Below, in pieces: positions 24,091 to 32,875 of a stretch of 64,000 bases of DNA. Both the position numbers and the translations under genes were made by a program. Source of the stretch: Aequorivita iocasae (lineage in GTDB: Bacteria; Bacteroidota; Bacteroidia; Flavobacteriales; Flavobacteriaceae); NCBI RefSeq assembly GCF_016757735.1, contig NZ_CP068439.1, positions 2,356,001 through 2,420,000 of the forward strand. The letters are read 5' to 3'. The notes under the pieces are model-generated. The model made no database searches and was not told the origin of the DNA. It saw nothing but the letters and a program-made list of their open reading frames with translations. Every line of letters starts with the position of its first letter. The first letter of the stretch is position 1.

Positions 24091-24894
24091 ATGAGTCTCT
24101 TTAAAAAAAATCCTTTTGGGCATATACTTTTTTTAAAACTTTGGCTAATACGCATAGCAGGACTATTAACTCACCGAAGGTTCAAAGGTTTTAATGAGTT
24201 GAAAATTGAAGGAAGCGAGATTCTTAGAGAGCTTCCAGATAGAAATGTACTTTTTGTAAGCAATCATCAAACTTATTTCGCAGATGTTGCGGCCATGTTA
24301 CATGTTTTTAATGCTAGCTTGCACGGCCGAGAGGATAGCATTAAAAATGTTGGCTACCTCTGGAACCCGAAACTGAATATCTATTTTGTTGCAGCAAAGG
24401 AAACCATGAAAGATGGTTTGTTGCCAAAGATTCTTGCCTATGCTGGTTCTGTAAGTATTGAACGCACTTGGCGTGAAAAAGGAAAAGAAGTAAACAAGCA
24501 GGTGAAGATGAGCGATGTAAGCAATATAACCAAAGCGCTTAACGATGGTTGGGTTATTACCTTTCCGCAGGGTACCACCAAACCATGGAAACCCATACGA
24601 AGAGGAACTGCACACATTATAAAGAAAAACAAACCTGTAGTAGTGCCCATTGTTATTGATGGTTTTAGAAGGTCTTTTGATAAGAAAGGACTTCGAATAA
24701 AGAAAAGAGGCATTCTTCAATCCATGGAAATTAAGCAACCGTTGGATATTGATTATGAAAATGAAACGATGGAGCAGATTGTGGAAAAGCTGGAATACGC
24801 CATTGAACAGCACCCTTCTTTTCTGAAAGTAATACCTTCTTCTGAAATACAAAGCGAAGAAGAACTTAACAAAGAACGGCAATGGCGGTATTAA
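24091..24894 (+). CDS. PlsC-like lysophospholipid acyltransferase with altered motifs
   Basis: This 267-residue protein has one N-terminal helix and the layout of 1-acyl-glycerol-3-phosphate acyltransferases, which add the second acyl chain in phospholipid synthesis or acylate other lipids. Motif I reads SNHQTYFADV (about residues 53-62), with five residues between His and Asp instead of four. Motif II is AGSVSIERTWR. Motif III reads FPQGTTKPW in place of the usual FPEGTR. Motif IV is VVPIVIDGF. These changes suggest a divergent branch whose acceptor may not be a simple lysophosphatidic acid. It lies alone, about 115 bases after the Nudix gene. Confidence 0.85.
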   Translation: MSLFKKNPFGHILFLKLWLIRIAGLLTHRRFKGFNELKIEGSEILRELPDRNVLFVSNHQTYFADVAAMLHVFNASLHGREDSIKNVGYLWNPKLNIYFVAAKETMKDGLLPKILAYAGSVSIERTWREKGKEVNKQVKMSDVSNITKALNDGWVITFPQGTTKPWKPIRRGTAHIIKKNKPVVVPIVIDGFRRSFDKKGLRIKKRGILQSMEIKQPLDIDYENETMEQIVEKLEYAIEQHPSFLKVIPSSEIQSEEELNKERQWRY

Positions 24895-24978
24895 AAAAAA
24901 TAGCGGTTCTTAGCAGCAGTGTCTAGTGTGTTAATTTGAAAATTGAATTATTCCACTTCGCCTATAAATGAAACCTTT

Positions 24979-25623
24979 TTAAATTTCTATCTTCTTTAAC
25001 TCTTTATAGTTTTTGTGCAATTTTCTCAAAAGGATTCCGTAGACAATCCTATAAAATAAAAGTATAAAGCCAATCATCACAATTCCGAAAAGTATTTGAA
25101 TAACAAAGAACATTTTCATAAACCTTTGTTGTGAAATATTTGTGATACCGTAATCTTCGGTCATAAACTGGAATACAATATCTTGATTGAAATAGTAATA
25201 AAAATTAATTCCTATAATAAGCAAAATAGACCCTGTAACATTGTAAATCACAAAATACTTGACGGTTTTTCGTGTGCGCAGAATATTTTTCATCAAGTCT
25301 TTTATGGAATCTGTTGTTGAAATCTTACGGTAGTTTAAGTAAAAAAGAACTATAAAAAATCCAAACACCGTATAGTTAAGCACGTTTACACCCACCAAAA
25401 CATTGTGAAGACCGATATCATCGCTAAACTTGGTACTGGATTCGGGTACCATAAAGGAAAGAAGAGTCCAAAATAGAATTTCGGCAATGCTTATGTAGAA
25501 TATCCATTTCACTATTGAAGAGGATTTCTTCAACAACATTTTATAAATATCCTCATAGGAAAGTTTCGGAAGTTCATGCTCCCTGCTTTGCCATTGTTTT
25601 TTTAATAGTTCCAGTTCATCCAT
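24979..25623 (-). CDS. Membrane protein co-encoded with an ECF sigma factor
   Basis: This 214-residue protein has a cytoplasmic N-terminus (MDELELLKKQWQSREHELPKLSYEDIYKML) and four hydrophobic helices (about residues 38-58, 75-100, 125-145, 170-195). It starts six bases after the sigma factor gene stops. Position and topology suggest an anti-sigma factor or a membrane sensor for the sigma factor, but no known anti-sigma domain is visible. It appears to be a common flavobacterial companion of this sigma type. Confidence 0.7.
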   Translation of the reverse strand: MDELELLKKQWQSREHELPKLSYEDIYKMLLKKSSSIVKWIFYISIAEILFWTLLSFMVPESSTKFSDDIGLHNVLVGVNVLNYTVFGFFIVLFYLNYRKISTTDSIKDLMKNILRTRKTVKYFVIYNVTGSILLIIGINFYYYFNQDIVFQFMTEDYGITNISQQRFMKMFFVIQILFGIVMIGFILLFYRIVYGILLRKLHKNYKELKKIEI

Positions 25624-25629
25624 TGTGGG

Positions 25630-26124
25630 TTACGGATTTAAAATGGTTCGTAATTTTTCTTTTATCCTGTTCATTTTAACGCGTGCATTTACTTCAGTTA
25701 TCCCTAAGGTTTCGGAAATCTCCCTATAGTTTTTGTCTTCCAAATAGAGAAAAACCAATGCTTTGTCAATATCGTTCAGATCCTTCACGGCACTGTACAT
25801 AAGCTTCAATTGTTGTTCGGTTGTATCATCATAAGGTTCTGAGGTAATTTTAAAACTAATCCCTTCAAAATCCTGTGTTTTTATGTTGCGTTTTGATTTT
25901 CTGTAAAGCGTTATTGCGGTATTTAGAGCCACGCGGTACATCCAAGTACTAAATTTTGAATCGCCCCTAAATTTTGGGTATGCGCGCCAAAGCTGAATGG
26001 TTATTTCCTGAAACAGATCGTTATGAGCGTCACTGTCGTTGGTGTATAACCTACAGATTTTGTGTACAATGTTCTGATTCTCCTCTAGTTGGGTCACAAA
26101 ACTATGTTCCAGTTCTTTGTTCAA
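25630..26124 (-). CDS. ECF-type RNA polymerase sigma factor
   Basis: This 164-residue sigma-70 family protein has region 2 (DLFQEITIQLWRAYPKFRGDSKFSTWMYRVALNTAI, about residues 35-70) and region 4 (LEDKNYREISETLGITEVNARVKMNRIKEKL, about residues 128-158). There is no long N-terminal extension, as expected for an ECF factor. It should direct RNA polymerase to a small set of stress or envelope promoters. The next gene probably encodes its membrane partner. It is divergent from the NADH dehydrogenase gene across 113 bases. Confidence 0.93.
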   Translation of the reverse strand: MNKELEHSFVTQLEENQNIVHKICRLYTNDSDAHNDLFQEITIQLWRAYPKFRGDSKFSTWMYRVALNTAITLYRKSKRNIKTQDFEGISFKITSEPYDDTTEQQLKLMYSAVKDLNDIDKALVFLYLEDKNYREISETLGITEVNARVKMNRIKEKLRTILNP

Positions 26125-26237
26125 TGGTAGTTTGTTAGCTTTAGATTAGTATTTATGCAAAGAGGTTTGTTACAAAAATCATAAAAATTAAACGAACTCG
26201 CTCTACAATGCCTAAATTTAGGGTATAAAATCAACAG

Positions 26238-27512
26238 ATGAATATTCCCGAAACCGATGTGCCCCGAATAGTCGTAATAGGCGGCGGATTTGCGGGTATT
26301 TCCTTCATAAAAAAACTTCAAAAAGAAAAAATACAGATTGTACTTTTTGATAGGCACAACTACCATACTTTTCAACCGTTGCTATACCAAGTTTCCACGG
26401 CAGGTTTGGAACCAGATTCTATAGCATATCCACTTCGGAAGATTTTTAGGGAAAACGCCGATTTTCACTTTAGAATGGCTGAGGTTGAGAATATAGACAC
26501 TGAAAAAAATACAATCCACACTTCTATTGGCAGCTTGCAATATGATTATCTTGTTATTGCCACGGGCACCCGCACCAATTTCTTCGGAAATGAGAATATC
26601 GCAGCAAACAGTATGCCCATGAAAACAGTACCTCAAGCCCTAAACATTCGCAGCTTGATGCTTCAGAATATTGAAAAAGCAGATATAACTACTGATGAAA
26701 GGGAAAGAAAGCGCCTGCTGAATTTTGTGATTGCAGGCGCAGGGCCTACTGGCGTAGAGCTTGCGGGAGCTTTGGCTGAATTTAGAAAAGGAATTCTTGA
26801 AAACGATTATCCCGAGCTGGAAGAAGAAGAAATGAAGGTCCATCTAATTGAAGGATTGGACCGGGTACTACCGCCAATGAGTGAACAAGCTTCGGAAAAG
26901 GCACAAAAATTTCTGGAAAAACTTGGGGTTCAGATTCATTTGAAAACTTTTATAAGCGATTATGACGGTAAAACGGTTACCACAAAAGATGGAAAAAAAT
27001 TTGAAACCGCAACGTTTATTTGGGCTGCCGGAGTTACCGGAGCACCTATAAAAGGAATAAATGGCGATGCTTTAATAGAAAAAGCCAATCGATATAAAGT
27101 GGATGAATTCAATAAAATAAATGGTTTTGAAAATATTTATGCACTGGGCGACATCGCACTAATGGAAACCGAGGAATACCCCAAAGGACATCCACAGGTT
27201 GCACAACCTGCAATTCAACAAGGAAAACAACTGGGGAAAAATTTCAGAAAAATGCTAAGAGATGAACAAATGGAGCCTTTTGAATATTTTGATAAAGGTA
27301 CCATGGCCACAGTAGGTAGAAATAAAGCAGTAGTAGATTTGGGCAAGCTGCACTTTGGTGGTGCTATTGCCTGGTTTTTATGGATGTTTGTTCACCTATG
27401 GTTTTTGGTGGGTTTTAGAAATAGGGTAGTAACGTTTTTTAATTGGACATATAGTTATATTAACTATGACCGTGCTGCGCGGCTGATTATCCGTCCATTT
27501 AAAAAAAATTAA
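26238..27512 (+). CDS. Type II NADH dehydrogenase (NDH-2-like)
   Basis: This 424-residue flavoprotein has the FAD motif VIGGGFAGISFIKKL (about residues 13-27), the NADH motif VIAGAGPTGVELAGAL (about 165-180), and the FAD-binding FENIYALGDIAL. The quinone-site and membrane-anchor region follows near the C-terminus (LWMFVHLWFLVGFRNRVVTFFNW). NDH-2 passes electrons from NADH to menaquinone at the inner membrane without pumping protons. The expected length and C-terminal amphipathic or hydrophobic helix are present. It is a single-gene unit. Confidence 0.93.
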   Translation: MNIPETDVPRIVVIGGGFAGISFIKKLQKEKIQIVLFDRHNYHTFQPLLYQVSTAGLEPDSIAYPLRKIFRENADFHFRMAEVENIDTEKNTIHTSIGSLQYDYLVIATGTRTNFFGNENIAANSMPMKTVPQALNIRSLMLQNIEKADITTDERERKRLLNFVIAGAGPTGVELAGALAEFRKGILENDYPELEEEEMKVHLIEGLDRVLPPMSEQASEKAQKFLEKLGVQIHLKTFISDYDGKTVTTKDGKKFETATFIWAAGVTGAPIKGINGDALIEKANRYKVDEFNKINGFENIYALGDIALMETEEYPKGHPQVAQPAIQQGKQLGKNFRKMLRDEQMEPFEYFDKGTMATVGRNKAVVDLGKLHFGGAIAWFLWMFVHLWFLVGFRNRVVTFFNWTYSYINYDRAARLIIRPFKKN

Positions 27513-27555
27513 TTGTTATTTGTTGTTGAGTTATTTTAAAAATGCAACCTGTGGC

Positions 27556-27891
27556 TTATTGAACCTTTACCGCGATAGGTCCACCATTTGAAACCCAACC
27601 ACCACCAATTTCATCAATGTTAACATCCAACTCATCGGAAGTTTCAATCTTTTTGAGATTTACTTTTACTTCATCATAAGTGTCAACACTTTTAAGGTTT
27701 ACGTTTAGTTCGTCATAAGTGTTAATATCAACCAAACGTACGTCCATTACCTCCGTAAAAGTTTTATTTGGTAGAGTTTCGGTCTCATTTGCGTGAGCGG
27801 ATGGAATAAATTCAAAGTCTCTCATCACATTTATGGTAAGGCAAACAGCGATGATTGTTAAAATGATTTTTGTGTAGTTGTCTGTTTTCAT
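27556..27891 (-). CDS. Small anchored protein with three 13-residue repeats
   Basis: This 111-residue protein has one N-terminal membrane helix (about residues 7-23) and an otherwise polar sequence. Its second half is built from three near-identical 13-residue units: VDINTYDELNVNL, VDTYDEVKVNL (preceded by KS) and IETSDELDVNI (preceded by KK). It ends in a glycine-rich GGGWVSNGGP tail. The alternation of acidic and hydrophobic residues suggests short beta strands or a coil. I do not recognise a function. It lies 27 bases after the cyclase gene in the same direction and may be the last gene of that operon. Confidence 0.65.
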   Translation of the reverse strand: MKTDNYTKIILTIIAVCLTINVMRDFEFIPSAHANETETLPNKTFTEVMDVRLVDINTYDELNVNLKSVDTYDEVKVNLKKIETSDELDVNIDEIGGGWVSNGGPIAVKVQ

Positions 27892-27918
27892 AATTGTAAA
27901 TTTTATAGTCTTGTAGTA

Positions 27919-29034
27919 TTATAATTTTTCATAGGTGACCAATGCAATCTCCTCACTTTTACCGCGTAGCTTTTCTTTCCCCATTTCTTTTTTGGTAACG
28001 CCTTTAGGTAATTTATAGGCAATATCGGCAAATGGTTTTGAAGCCAAAATTTCTACGTCCAGTTCTTTGCACATGGCCTGAATACGTGAAGTAGTGTTTA
28101 ACACATCTCCAGAAAATGCAATGTCACGTTTTATCTGCCCAATTTCACCAACCATTACCGTGCCGTAGTGAAGACCGACTTTGAATTCGGGAACGACACC
28201 GTATTTTTTTAAATATTTTGGGGCTTTATATTTAATTATTTTTTTCATGCTATAGTAGCATTGTATAGTATTTCCGCGTTTTAGGCCCCATTTCATTTTC
28301 CAGGACACAACCACTTCGTCACCCACGTATTGATAAACTTCACCATGAGTTTGTACTATGGCAGGGGCAATATGCCTAAAAAAATCTTTCAAAAAATTAA
28401 AGTATTTCTCTTCACCCAAATTTTCGGCGATTCCTGTAGCATTTTTAATATCGGCAAACATGAAAATACGCCTTTCGTGCTTTGGGCGAAAATATCTTCC
28501 TATTAAATAATCCGGAAAAACCCCCGGTCCATACTTATCATTCACCATTAAAACAATAAGCGTTACCAAAACGATGAAAAGCCAAATGATATAATTCTTA
28601 ATGAAAAGCCAAGTGCCAAAAAAAGAAACTGTTTGCTGAAGCACTTCCGAAGTATAAAAAGGAACTCCCAAGTCTTCACTTGTTATATACAATGCTCCAA
28701 TGGCACCTACCAAAAAAGCGGTGACGGTGTAAGCGATTATTAAATAAAGAAGGGCTTTCCAAAAAACCACACGCCTAAGCCAGCGCTCCATTAAATTTAC
28801 GGTTACAATGCCACCTATGAGACCAGCTGAAATAGCAACAATTAGGTTTGCCATTACTGCTGAATAAAAATCGTAGCTCGAACTCAATACACCGTTGCTC
28901 TTTAGGGTGATAAATTCATAAAAAAACATGACACTTGAAATGATGACCCAAGCTATTAATATCCAAAAGGCGCGTCGGGCATAAAACCACAATTGTCGTG
29001 TGGTGTATCTCTCAAAATTTGGTTTTATTGCCAT
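27919..29034 (-). CDS. Membrane-bound class III nucleotide cyclase
   Basis: This 371-residue protein has four membrane helices in the N-terminal 160 residues and a C-terminal class III cyclase domain. The metal-binding aspartates are in FMFADIKNATG (about residue 194) and QYVGDEVVVSW (about 238), and the transition-state Asn/Arg pair is in NTTSR. The residues that normally select ATP or GTP differ: the first position reads Gln (YQYVGD) and the second Ala (IAFSGD). Substrate specificity is therefore uncertain, though the catalytic metal and transition-state residues look intact. The gene overlaps the upstream DUF1801 gene by one base (TAATG). Confidence 0.88.
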   Translation of the reverse strand: MAIKPNFERYTTRQLWFYARRAFWILIAWVIISSVMFFYEFITLKSNGVLSSSYDFYSAVMANLIVAISAGLIGGIVTVNLMERWLRRVVFWKALLYLIIAYTVTAFLVGAIGALYITSEDLGVPFYTSEVLQQTVSFFGTWLFIKNYIIWLFIVLVTLIVLMVNDKYGPGVFPDYLIGRYFRPKHERRIFMFADIKNATGIAENLGEEKYFNFLKDFFRHIAPAIVQTHGEVYQYVGDEVVVSWKMKWGLKRGNTIQCYYSMKKIIKYKAPKYLKKYGVVPEFKVGLHYGTVMVGEIGQIKRDIAFSGDVLNTTSRIQAMCKELDVEILASKPFADIAYKLPKGVTKKEMGKEKLRGKSEEIALVTYEKL

Positions 29035-29630
29035 TAGCAGTTTTTGTATTTATCATGAAGACCAACGCCATTTTTTATCATAGGAATGCACTTTTCCAAT
29101 CTACTCTTTTGGGTAGCTTCACGCTTTGCTTGCCCAATATATTCAGCATATTCGCGCTGTTTACCGGGAGTGAGTTTTTGAAAATGATTTTTCAATGAAG
29201 CATCTTTGTTGAAAGCATCTTCAAGTAAAGAGGGGATTGAAATACTTTTTTTTCTCACGGGTTTCAATTCCTTTCCAGCTTTGCAGTTGGCAATGGCTTC
29301 TTCTATATATTCCAAAACAATTTCTGGTTCAATTTTATCATTCTCTTCAAAGCGCCATTGGCGCAATGCTTTGGTAACACCTTCTTGCGCATTGATAAGT
29401 TTTTGGTGTTTGTCTTTCAAAAAAACACCCTGGTGAAACCAGAGGGCCAGATGATTTTTGAAATCGGCCATTCCCACTACCATTTTTCCGTCTAAAGTGT
29501 AGGTGGGTTTCCCCCATTTTATTTCTTCCTTTAATTCGGTTTGCAATATAATTTCGCGGAGTTTCTGCAGCTCTTGCTTCCACTTGGTTTGATTTTTAAA
29601 GAAGGCATCCACTTTTGTTGAATCGTCCAT
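29034..29630 (-). CDS. DUF1801/YdeI family protein
   Basis: This 198-residue soluble protein has an N-terminal DUF1801 domain (LREIILQTELKEEIKWGKPTYTLDGK, about residues 23-48, then HLALWFHQG) and a C-terminal YdeI/OmpD-associated-like part with the repeated helical motif LTPGKQREYAEYIGQAKREATQKSRLEK. The combination is common in Bacteroidota. YdeI-type proteins have been linked to peptide resistance in enterobacteria, but a role here is not established. One-base overlap with the cyclase gene shows they are co-expressed. Confidence 0.85.
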   Translation of the reverse strand: MDDSTKVDAFFKNQTKWKQELQKLREIILQTELKEEIKWGKPTYTLDGKMVVGMADFKNHLALWFHQGVFLKDKHQKLINAQEGVTKALRQWRFEENDKIEPEIVLEYIEEAIANCKAGKELKPVRKKSISIPSLLEDAFNKDASLKNHFQKLTPGKQREYAEYIGQAKREATQKSRLEKCIPMIKNGVGLHDKYKNC

Positions 29631-29773
29631 TTCTATTTCTTTTCTTCCGAAGATACAATTTTCCCTTTCTTCTTTCCTAAAAAAGCTTTGTTGAATTTTT
29701 CAGTAAAAACCGTAAGACCCCAAAAAAAATAGATGATTGTATTTAGAAAAATTGGCTTGTTAAAAATAATTGT

Positions 29774-29811
29774 TGATAAATAAAATATATTTATTGTTTA
29801 TCAATAAATAA
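29774..29811 (+). promoter_or_regulatory. Inverted repeats upstream of the DUF2975/HTH pair
   Basis: TATTTATTG-TTTAT-CAATAAATA (29789-29811) is a perfect inverted repeat with nine-base arms, 40 bases before the DUF2975 start. A second, wider pair TTGATAAA/TTTATCAA spans 29774-29805 and shares bases with it. They probably form the operator for the HTH protein encoded in the same operon. The rest of the 29631-29850 gap is AT-rich and shows no gene. Low sequence complexity makes chance symmetry possible. Confidence 0.45.
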
Positions 29812-29850
29812 TTATCTATTTTCGCAAAGTAATTTTAAAATCAACCAAAA

Positions 29851-30372
29851 ATGAAAACAAATATTATAATGAAAGTGATGAATATTATATTCTGGATAAT
29901 ATTCATTGGTTTATGCATAAAAACAGGAGCTTTGCTCGTCTCTCTTTTTGTGACCCTTTTTATAAATTCAAATGGTGCAGCGGATACTTATATGGGGCTG
30001 GATTTGCTAAATGTTTACAATTTTAACGTGGAATATTATCTTGGCATAGCCAGTTTTTTGATAGCGTTGTCGGCTTTGAAAACTTATCTTGCTTATTTAG
30101 TGATAAAACTTTTTATGAAATTTGATATAAATTATCCCTTTAACCAAAAAACAGCCTCGGCAATAATAAATATGAGCTATTACGCGCTCAGTATTGGCGT
30201 AGTTGCTATAATAGCTGAAAACTACGGCAGTCGTATTATGAAACAAGGGTTAATTTTACAAATTGATTGGGGGGCAGAACCGTTTTTGTTTTTTGCGGGT
30301 GTCATTTACATCATCGCATTGGTCTTTAAAAGAGGAGTAGAAATACAAAACGAAAATGAACTAACAATCTAA
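29851..30372 (+). CDS. DUF2975 membrane protein
   Basis: This 173-residue protein has four membrane helices (about residues 8-30, 55-80, 98-122, 140-160) and the DUF2975 layout, including FMKFDINYPFNQKTASAI between helices two and three. DUF2975 proteins are nearly always encoded with a small Cro/CI-type HTH protein, as here two bases downstream. The pair behaves like a membrane component plus transcription factor of unknown signal. Its expression probably depends on the inverted repeats just upstream. Confidence 0.9.
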   Translation: MKTNIIMKVMNIIFWIIFIGLCIKTGALLVSLFVTLFINSNGAADTYMGLDLLNVYNFNVEYYLGIASFLIALSALKTYLAYLVIKLFMKFDINYPFNQKTASAIINMSYYALSIGVVAIIAENYGSRIMKQGLILQIDWGAEPFLFFAGVIYIIALVFKRGVEIQNENELTI

Positions 30373-30374
30373 TT

Positions 30375-30578
30375 ATGCCAATAGTTGTAAACTTGGACGT
30401 AATGATGGCCAAGCGAAAAATGTCATTAAACGAACTTTCTGAAAAAGTTGGGCTCACGCTTTCTAACCTTTCCATCTTAAAAACCGGAAAAGCAAAGGCG
30501 GTACGCTTTAGCACTCTGGAAGCTATTTGCGAAGTTTTGGAATGTCAGCCTGGAGATATTTTAGAATTTGTGGAATGA
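30375..30578 (+). CDS. Small Cro/CI-type HTH regulator (YozG-like)
   Basis: This 67-residue protein is almost entirely a helix-turn-helix of the Cro/C1 (XRE) type. MAKRKMSLNELSEKVGLTLS forms the first helices and the turn, and NLSILKTGKAKAVRFSTLEAICEVLECQPGDILEF completes the domain. It starts two bases after the DUF2975 gene. Such pairs are common in Firmicutes and Bacteroidota. It likely controls its own operon through the inverted repeats upstream; the targets are otherwise unknown. Confidence 0.92.
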   Translation: MPIVVNLDVMMAKRKMSLNELSEKVGLTLSNLSILKTGKAKAVRFSTLEAICEVLECQPGDILEFVE

Positions 30579-30620
30579 TCTTAAATAAATACTTCTAAAA
30601 AAAATGTAAAGCTCAAAATT

Positions 30621-30691
30621 ACAGTTGAGCATTTCATTTTTACAGTTCAGCATTTTAATTTCTGAAAAGAGTAGCCAATATTTCATCTTTG
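30621..30691 (+). promoter_or_regulatory. LytTR-type operator 1, before the TonB-dependent receptor
   Basis: ACAGTTGAG (30621-30629) and ACAGTTCAG (30642-30650) are 21 bases apart start to start and both fit the LytTR half-site [TA][AC][CA]GTTN[AG][TG]. Thirty-three bases after the second repeat is CATCTTTG (30684-30691), one mismatch from the TAnnTTTG box. The receptor start is at 30717. The regulator is probably the LytTR protein encoded at the end of this gene group. Confidence 0.75.
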
Positions 30692-30716
30692 AACTGAAAA
30701 TAAAACCAACCATTTT

Positions 30717-32870
30717 ATGAAGATTTCAGTTATCACTTTTTTACTAGTTATTTTTCCAAGCTTTCTATTGGCGCAAACCACCATTTCAGGAACGGTTATG
30801 GACAATAAGGGAGTTCCAGTTTTTGGAGCCAATGTTTATTTGGAAGGCACTTACGATGGAAGTACTTCAGATGAAAGCGGAAAATTTTCATTTGAAACTT
30901 CCGAAACCGGAACACAAACCTTGACTATTTCTTATGTTTCTTTTGAGCCCACAAAAATCATTGATGATGTTTCAACGATGAAGCACCTCAAAATAACGCT
31001 TCGCGAAGACGTTAATTCACTGGAAACTGTAACTATTTCCGCCGGATCTTTTTCCGCAGGTGATAACAGCAAAATCTCCGTTTTAAAACCTTTGGACATT
31101 GTTACAACCGCAAGTGCTTTGGGCGATTTTGTGGGGGCGCTACAAACCCTTCCCGGAACCACGACTGTCGCTGAGGACGGTCGCCTCTTTGTACGCGGGG
31201 GTGATGCTGGTGAAACCCAGATTTTTATCGACGGCATTCGTGTGTTTACGCCCTATTCACCTACTGCAAACAATGTTCCTACACGCGGGCGTTTCAGTCC
31301 TTTTCTGTTTGATGGAATTACCTTTTCCACGGGCGGTTATTCTGCCGAATATGGGCAGGCACTGTCTTCCGTTTTATTATTAAATACAATTGATGAACCT
31401 TCGCAAGAAAAGACTGATATCGCCATTATGAGCGTAGGTGGTGGTCTTGGCCATACTGAAAAGTGGGAAAAGAGCTCGTTGAGTGTTAATGCTTCTTATA
31501 TAAATTTAGGACCCTACATAGCAATTTTGCCAGACAGGAATGATTGGCAAAAACCTTTTGAAACAGCTTCGGGAGAAGCGGTTTTTCGGCAAAAGATAGG
31601 CGATGGTCTCTTAAAAATTTATGGAGCTTTTGATACTTCGGATTTTGAACTTACCCAAGAAGACATAAACCAGCCCGAAGGAACACGCTTTAAGCTAAAC
31701 AACCAAAACTTTTACACCAACGCAAGTTACAGTGAAATGCTAAATAAAGGTTGGACCATTTTTGGTGGTGGAAGTTACACTTACGGAAAAACTAAAGTTG
31801 GAATTGATGAAGCAAATATAAAAGATACTGAGAATTCAGCACATCTTAAACTGAAGTTGAAAAAACGTTTTAGCAATCGGTTTAAATTAAATTTTGGAGT
31901 TGAACAATTTTTGACCGACTTCAATGAAGATTATGACGACCCCAATGTTGATGCAAAGTTAGGTTTCAACAATAATATTTCCGCAGCATTTACAGAGGCC
32001 GATATTATTTTTTCACGGAAACTTGCCTTAAAACTGGGCGTTCGTGGGGAGTACAGTGAATTATTTAAAGAGTTTACGGTTTCACCCAGAATTTCTTTTG
32101 CGTACAAAACTGGAAAGAGCAGCCAGCTTTCTTTGGCCTATGGCGATTTCTTTCAGCAACCGGATAGTGAAGTGCTCAAATTCACAAACAATCTGGAAGC
32201 CCAGCATACCCAACATTATATTATGAACTATCAATACTCAGCCAATAATAGGATTTTTCGTGCTGAAGTCTATAGAAAGCAATACACCAATCTTGTAACT
32301 TATAATGATGAATTTCCAGACATAAATACAACATTTAAAAACAATGGCGATGGCTTTGCGCAAGGACTTGATTTGTTTTGGCGCGACAATGAAACACTTA
32401 AAAATATAGATTACTGGGTAAGCTATTCCTACTTGGATACCCAACGGAAATATAAGAATTATCCTTTTGAGGCCACTCCGAGTTTTGCAAATACGCACAA
32501 CCTTTCCGTGGTTGCGAAATACTGGATAAATGATTGGAAAAGCCAGATAGGTTTCAGCTATCAATACGGTAGCGGCAGAACTTACACCGATTTGAACGAG
32601 CCTGGATTTCTTCAGAAAAAAACCAAGGGATATAACAGTTTAAGTTTGAATTGGGCGTATTTAATTTCACAACAAAAAATTCTCTATGCTTCAATAAACA
32701 ATGTTTTTGCTTTTAAAAACGTGAATGGGTATCAATATGCCAAAACTCCCGATATAAATGGAAACTTTGCCCGCCGAGAGTTACTTCCCGCTGCAGATCA
32801 GTTCTTTTTTGTGGGCTTTTTCTGGACCATTAGCGATGACGGCAAGGACAACCAGCTAGATAATCTATAG
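30717..32870 (+). CDS. TonB-dependent outer membrane receptor
   Basis: This 717-residue protein has a signal peptide (about residues 1-19), a carboxypeptidase-regulatory-like beta sandwich (TTISGTVMDNKGVPVFGANV, about residues 21-40), a plug domain (LGDFVGALQTLPGTTTVAEDGRLFVRGG...QIFIDG) and a beta barrel. It is in the size range of small, non-SusC TonB receptors. It imports a bound nutrient or siderophore across the outer membrane using TonB energy; no substrate can be deduced. It is the first gene of a group with a TPR protein, a LytS-type kinase, 2TM proteins and a LytTR regulator, and it carries a LytTR operator. Confidence 0.92.
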   Translation: MKISVITFLLVIFPSFLLAQTTISGTVMDNKGVPVFGANVYLEGTYDGSTSDESGKFSFETSETGTQTLTISYVSFEPTKIIDDVSTMKHLKITLREDVNSLETVTISAGSFSAGDNSKISVLKPLDIVTTASALGDFVGALQTLPGTTTVAEDGRLFVRGGDAGETQIFIDGIRVFTPYSPTANNVPTRGRFSPFLFDGITFSTGGYSAEYGQALSSVLLLNTIDEPSQEKTDIAIMSVGGGLGHTEKWEKSSLSVNASYINLGPYIAILPDRNDWQKPFETASGEAVFRQKIGDGLLKIYGAFDTSDFELTQEDINQPEGTRFKLNNQNFYTNASYSEMLNKGWTIFGGGSYTYGKTKVGIDEANIKDTENSAHLKLKLKKRFSNRFKLNFGVEQFLTDFNEDYDDPNVDAKLGFNNNISAAFTEADIIFSRKLALKLGVRGEYSELFKEFTVSPRISFAYKTGKSSQLSLAYGDFFQQPDSEVLKFTNNLEAQHTQHYIMNYQYSANNRIFRAEVYRKQYTNLVTYNDEFPDINTTFKNNGDGFAQGLDLFWRDNETLKNIDYWVSYSYLDTQRKYKNYPFEATPSFANTHNLSVVAKYWINDWKSQIGFSYQYGSGRTYTDLNEPGFLQKKTKGYNSLSLNWAYLISQQKILYASINNVFAFKNVNGYQYAKTPDINGNFARRELLPAADQFFFVGFFWTISDDGKDNQLDNL

Positions 32871-32875
32871 TAATC

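Noticed and set aside
24298-24882. A 194-codon minus-strand frame opposite the acyltransferase gene.
   Set aside because: It is rich in Phe, Asn and Arg with no family signs, while the plus strand has four acyltransferase motifs.
27600-27770. Short repeated DNA units that might look like a CRISPR or tandem repeat array.
   Set aside because: They are in-frame codon repeats of the small 13-residue-repeat protein, without regular unique spacers.
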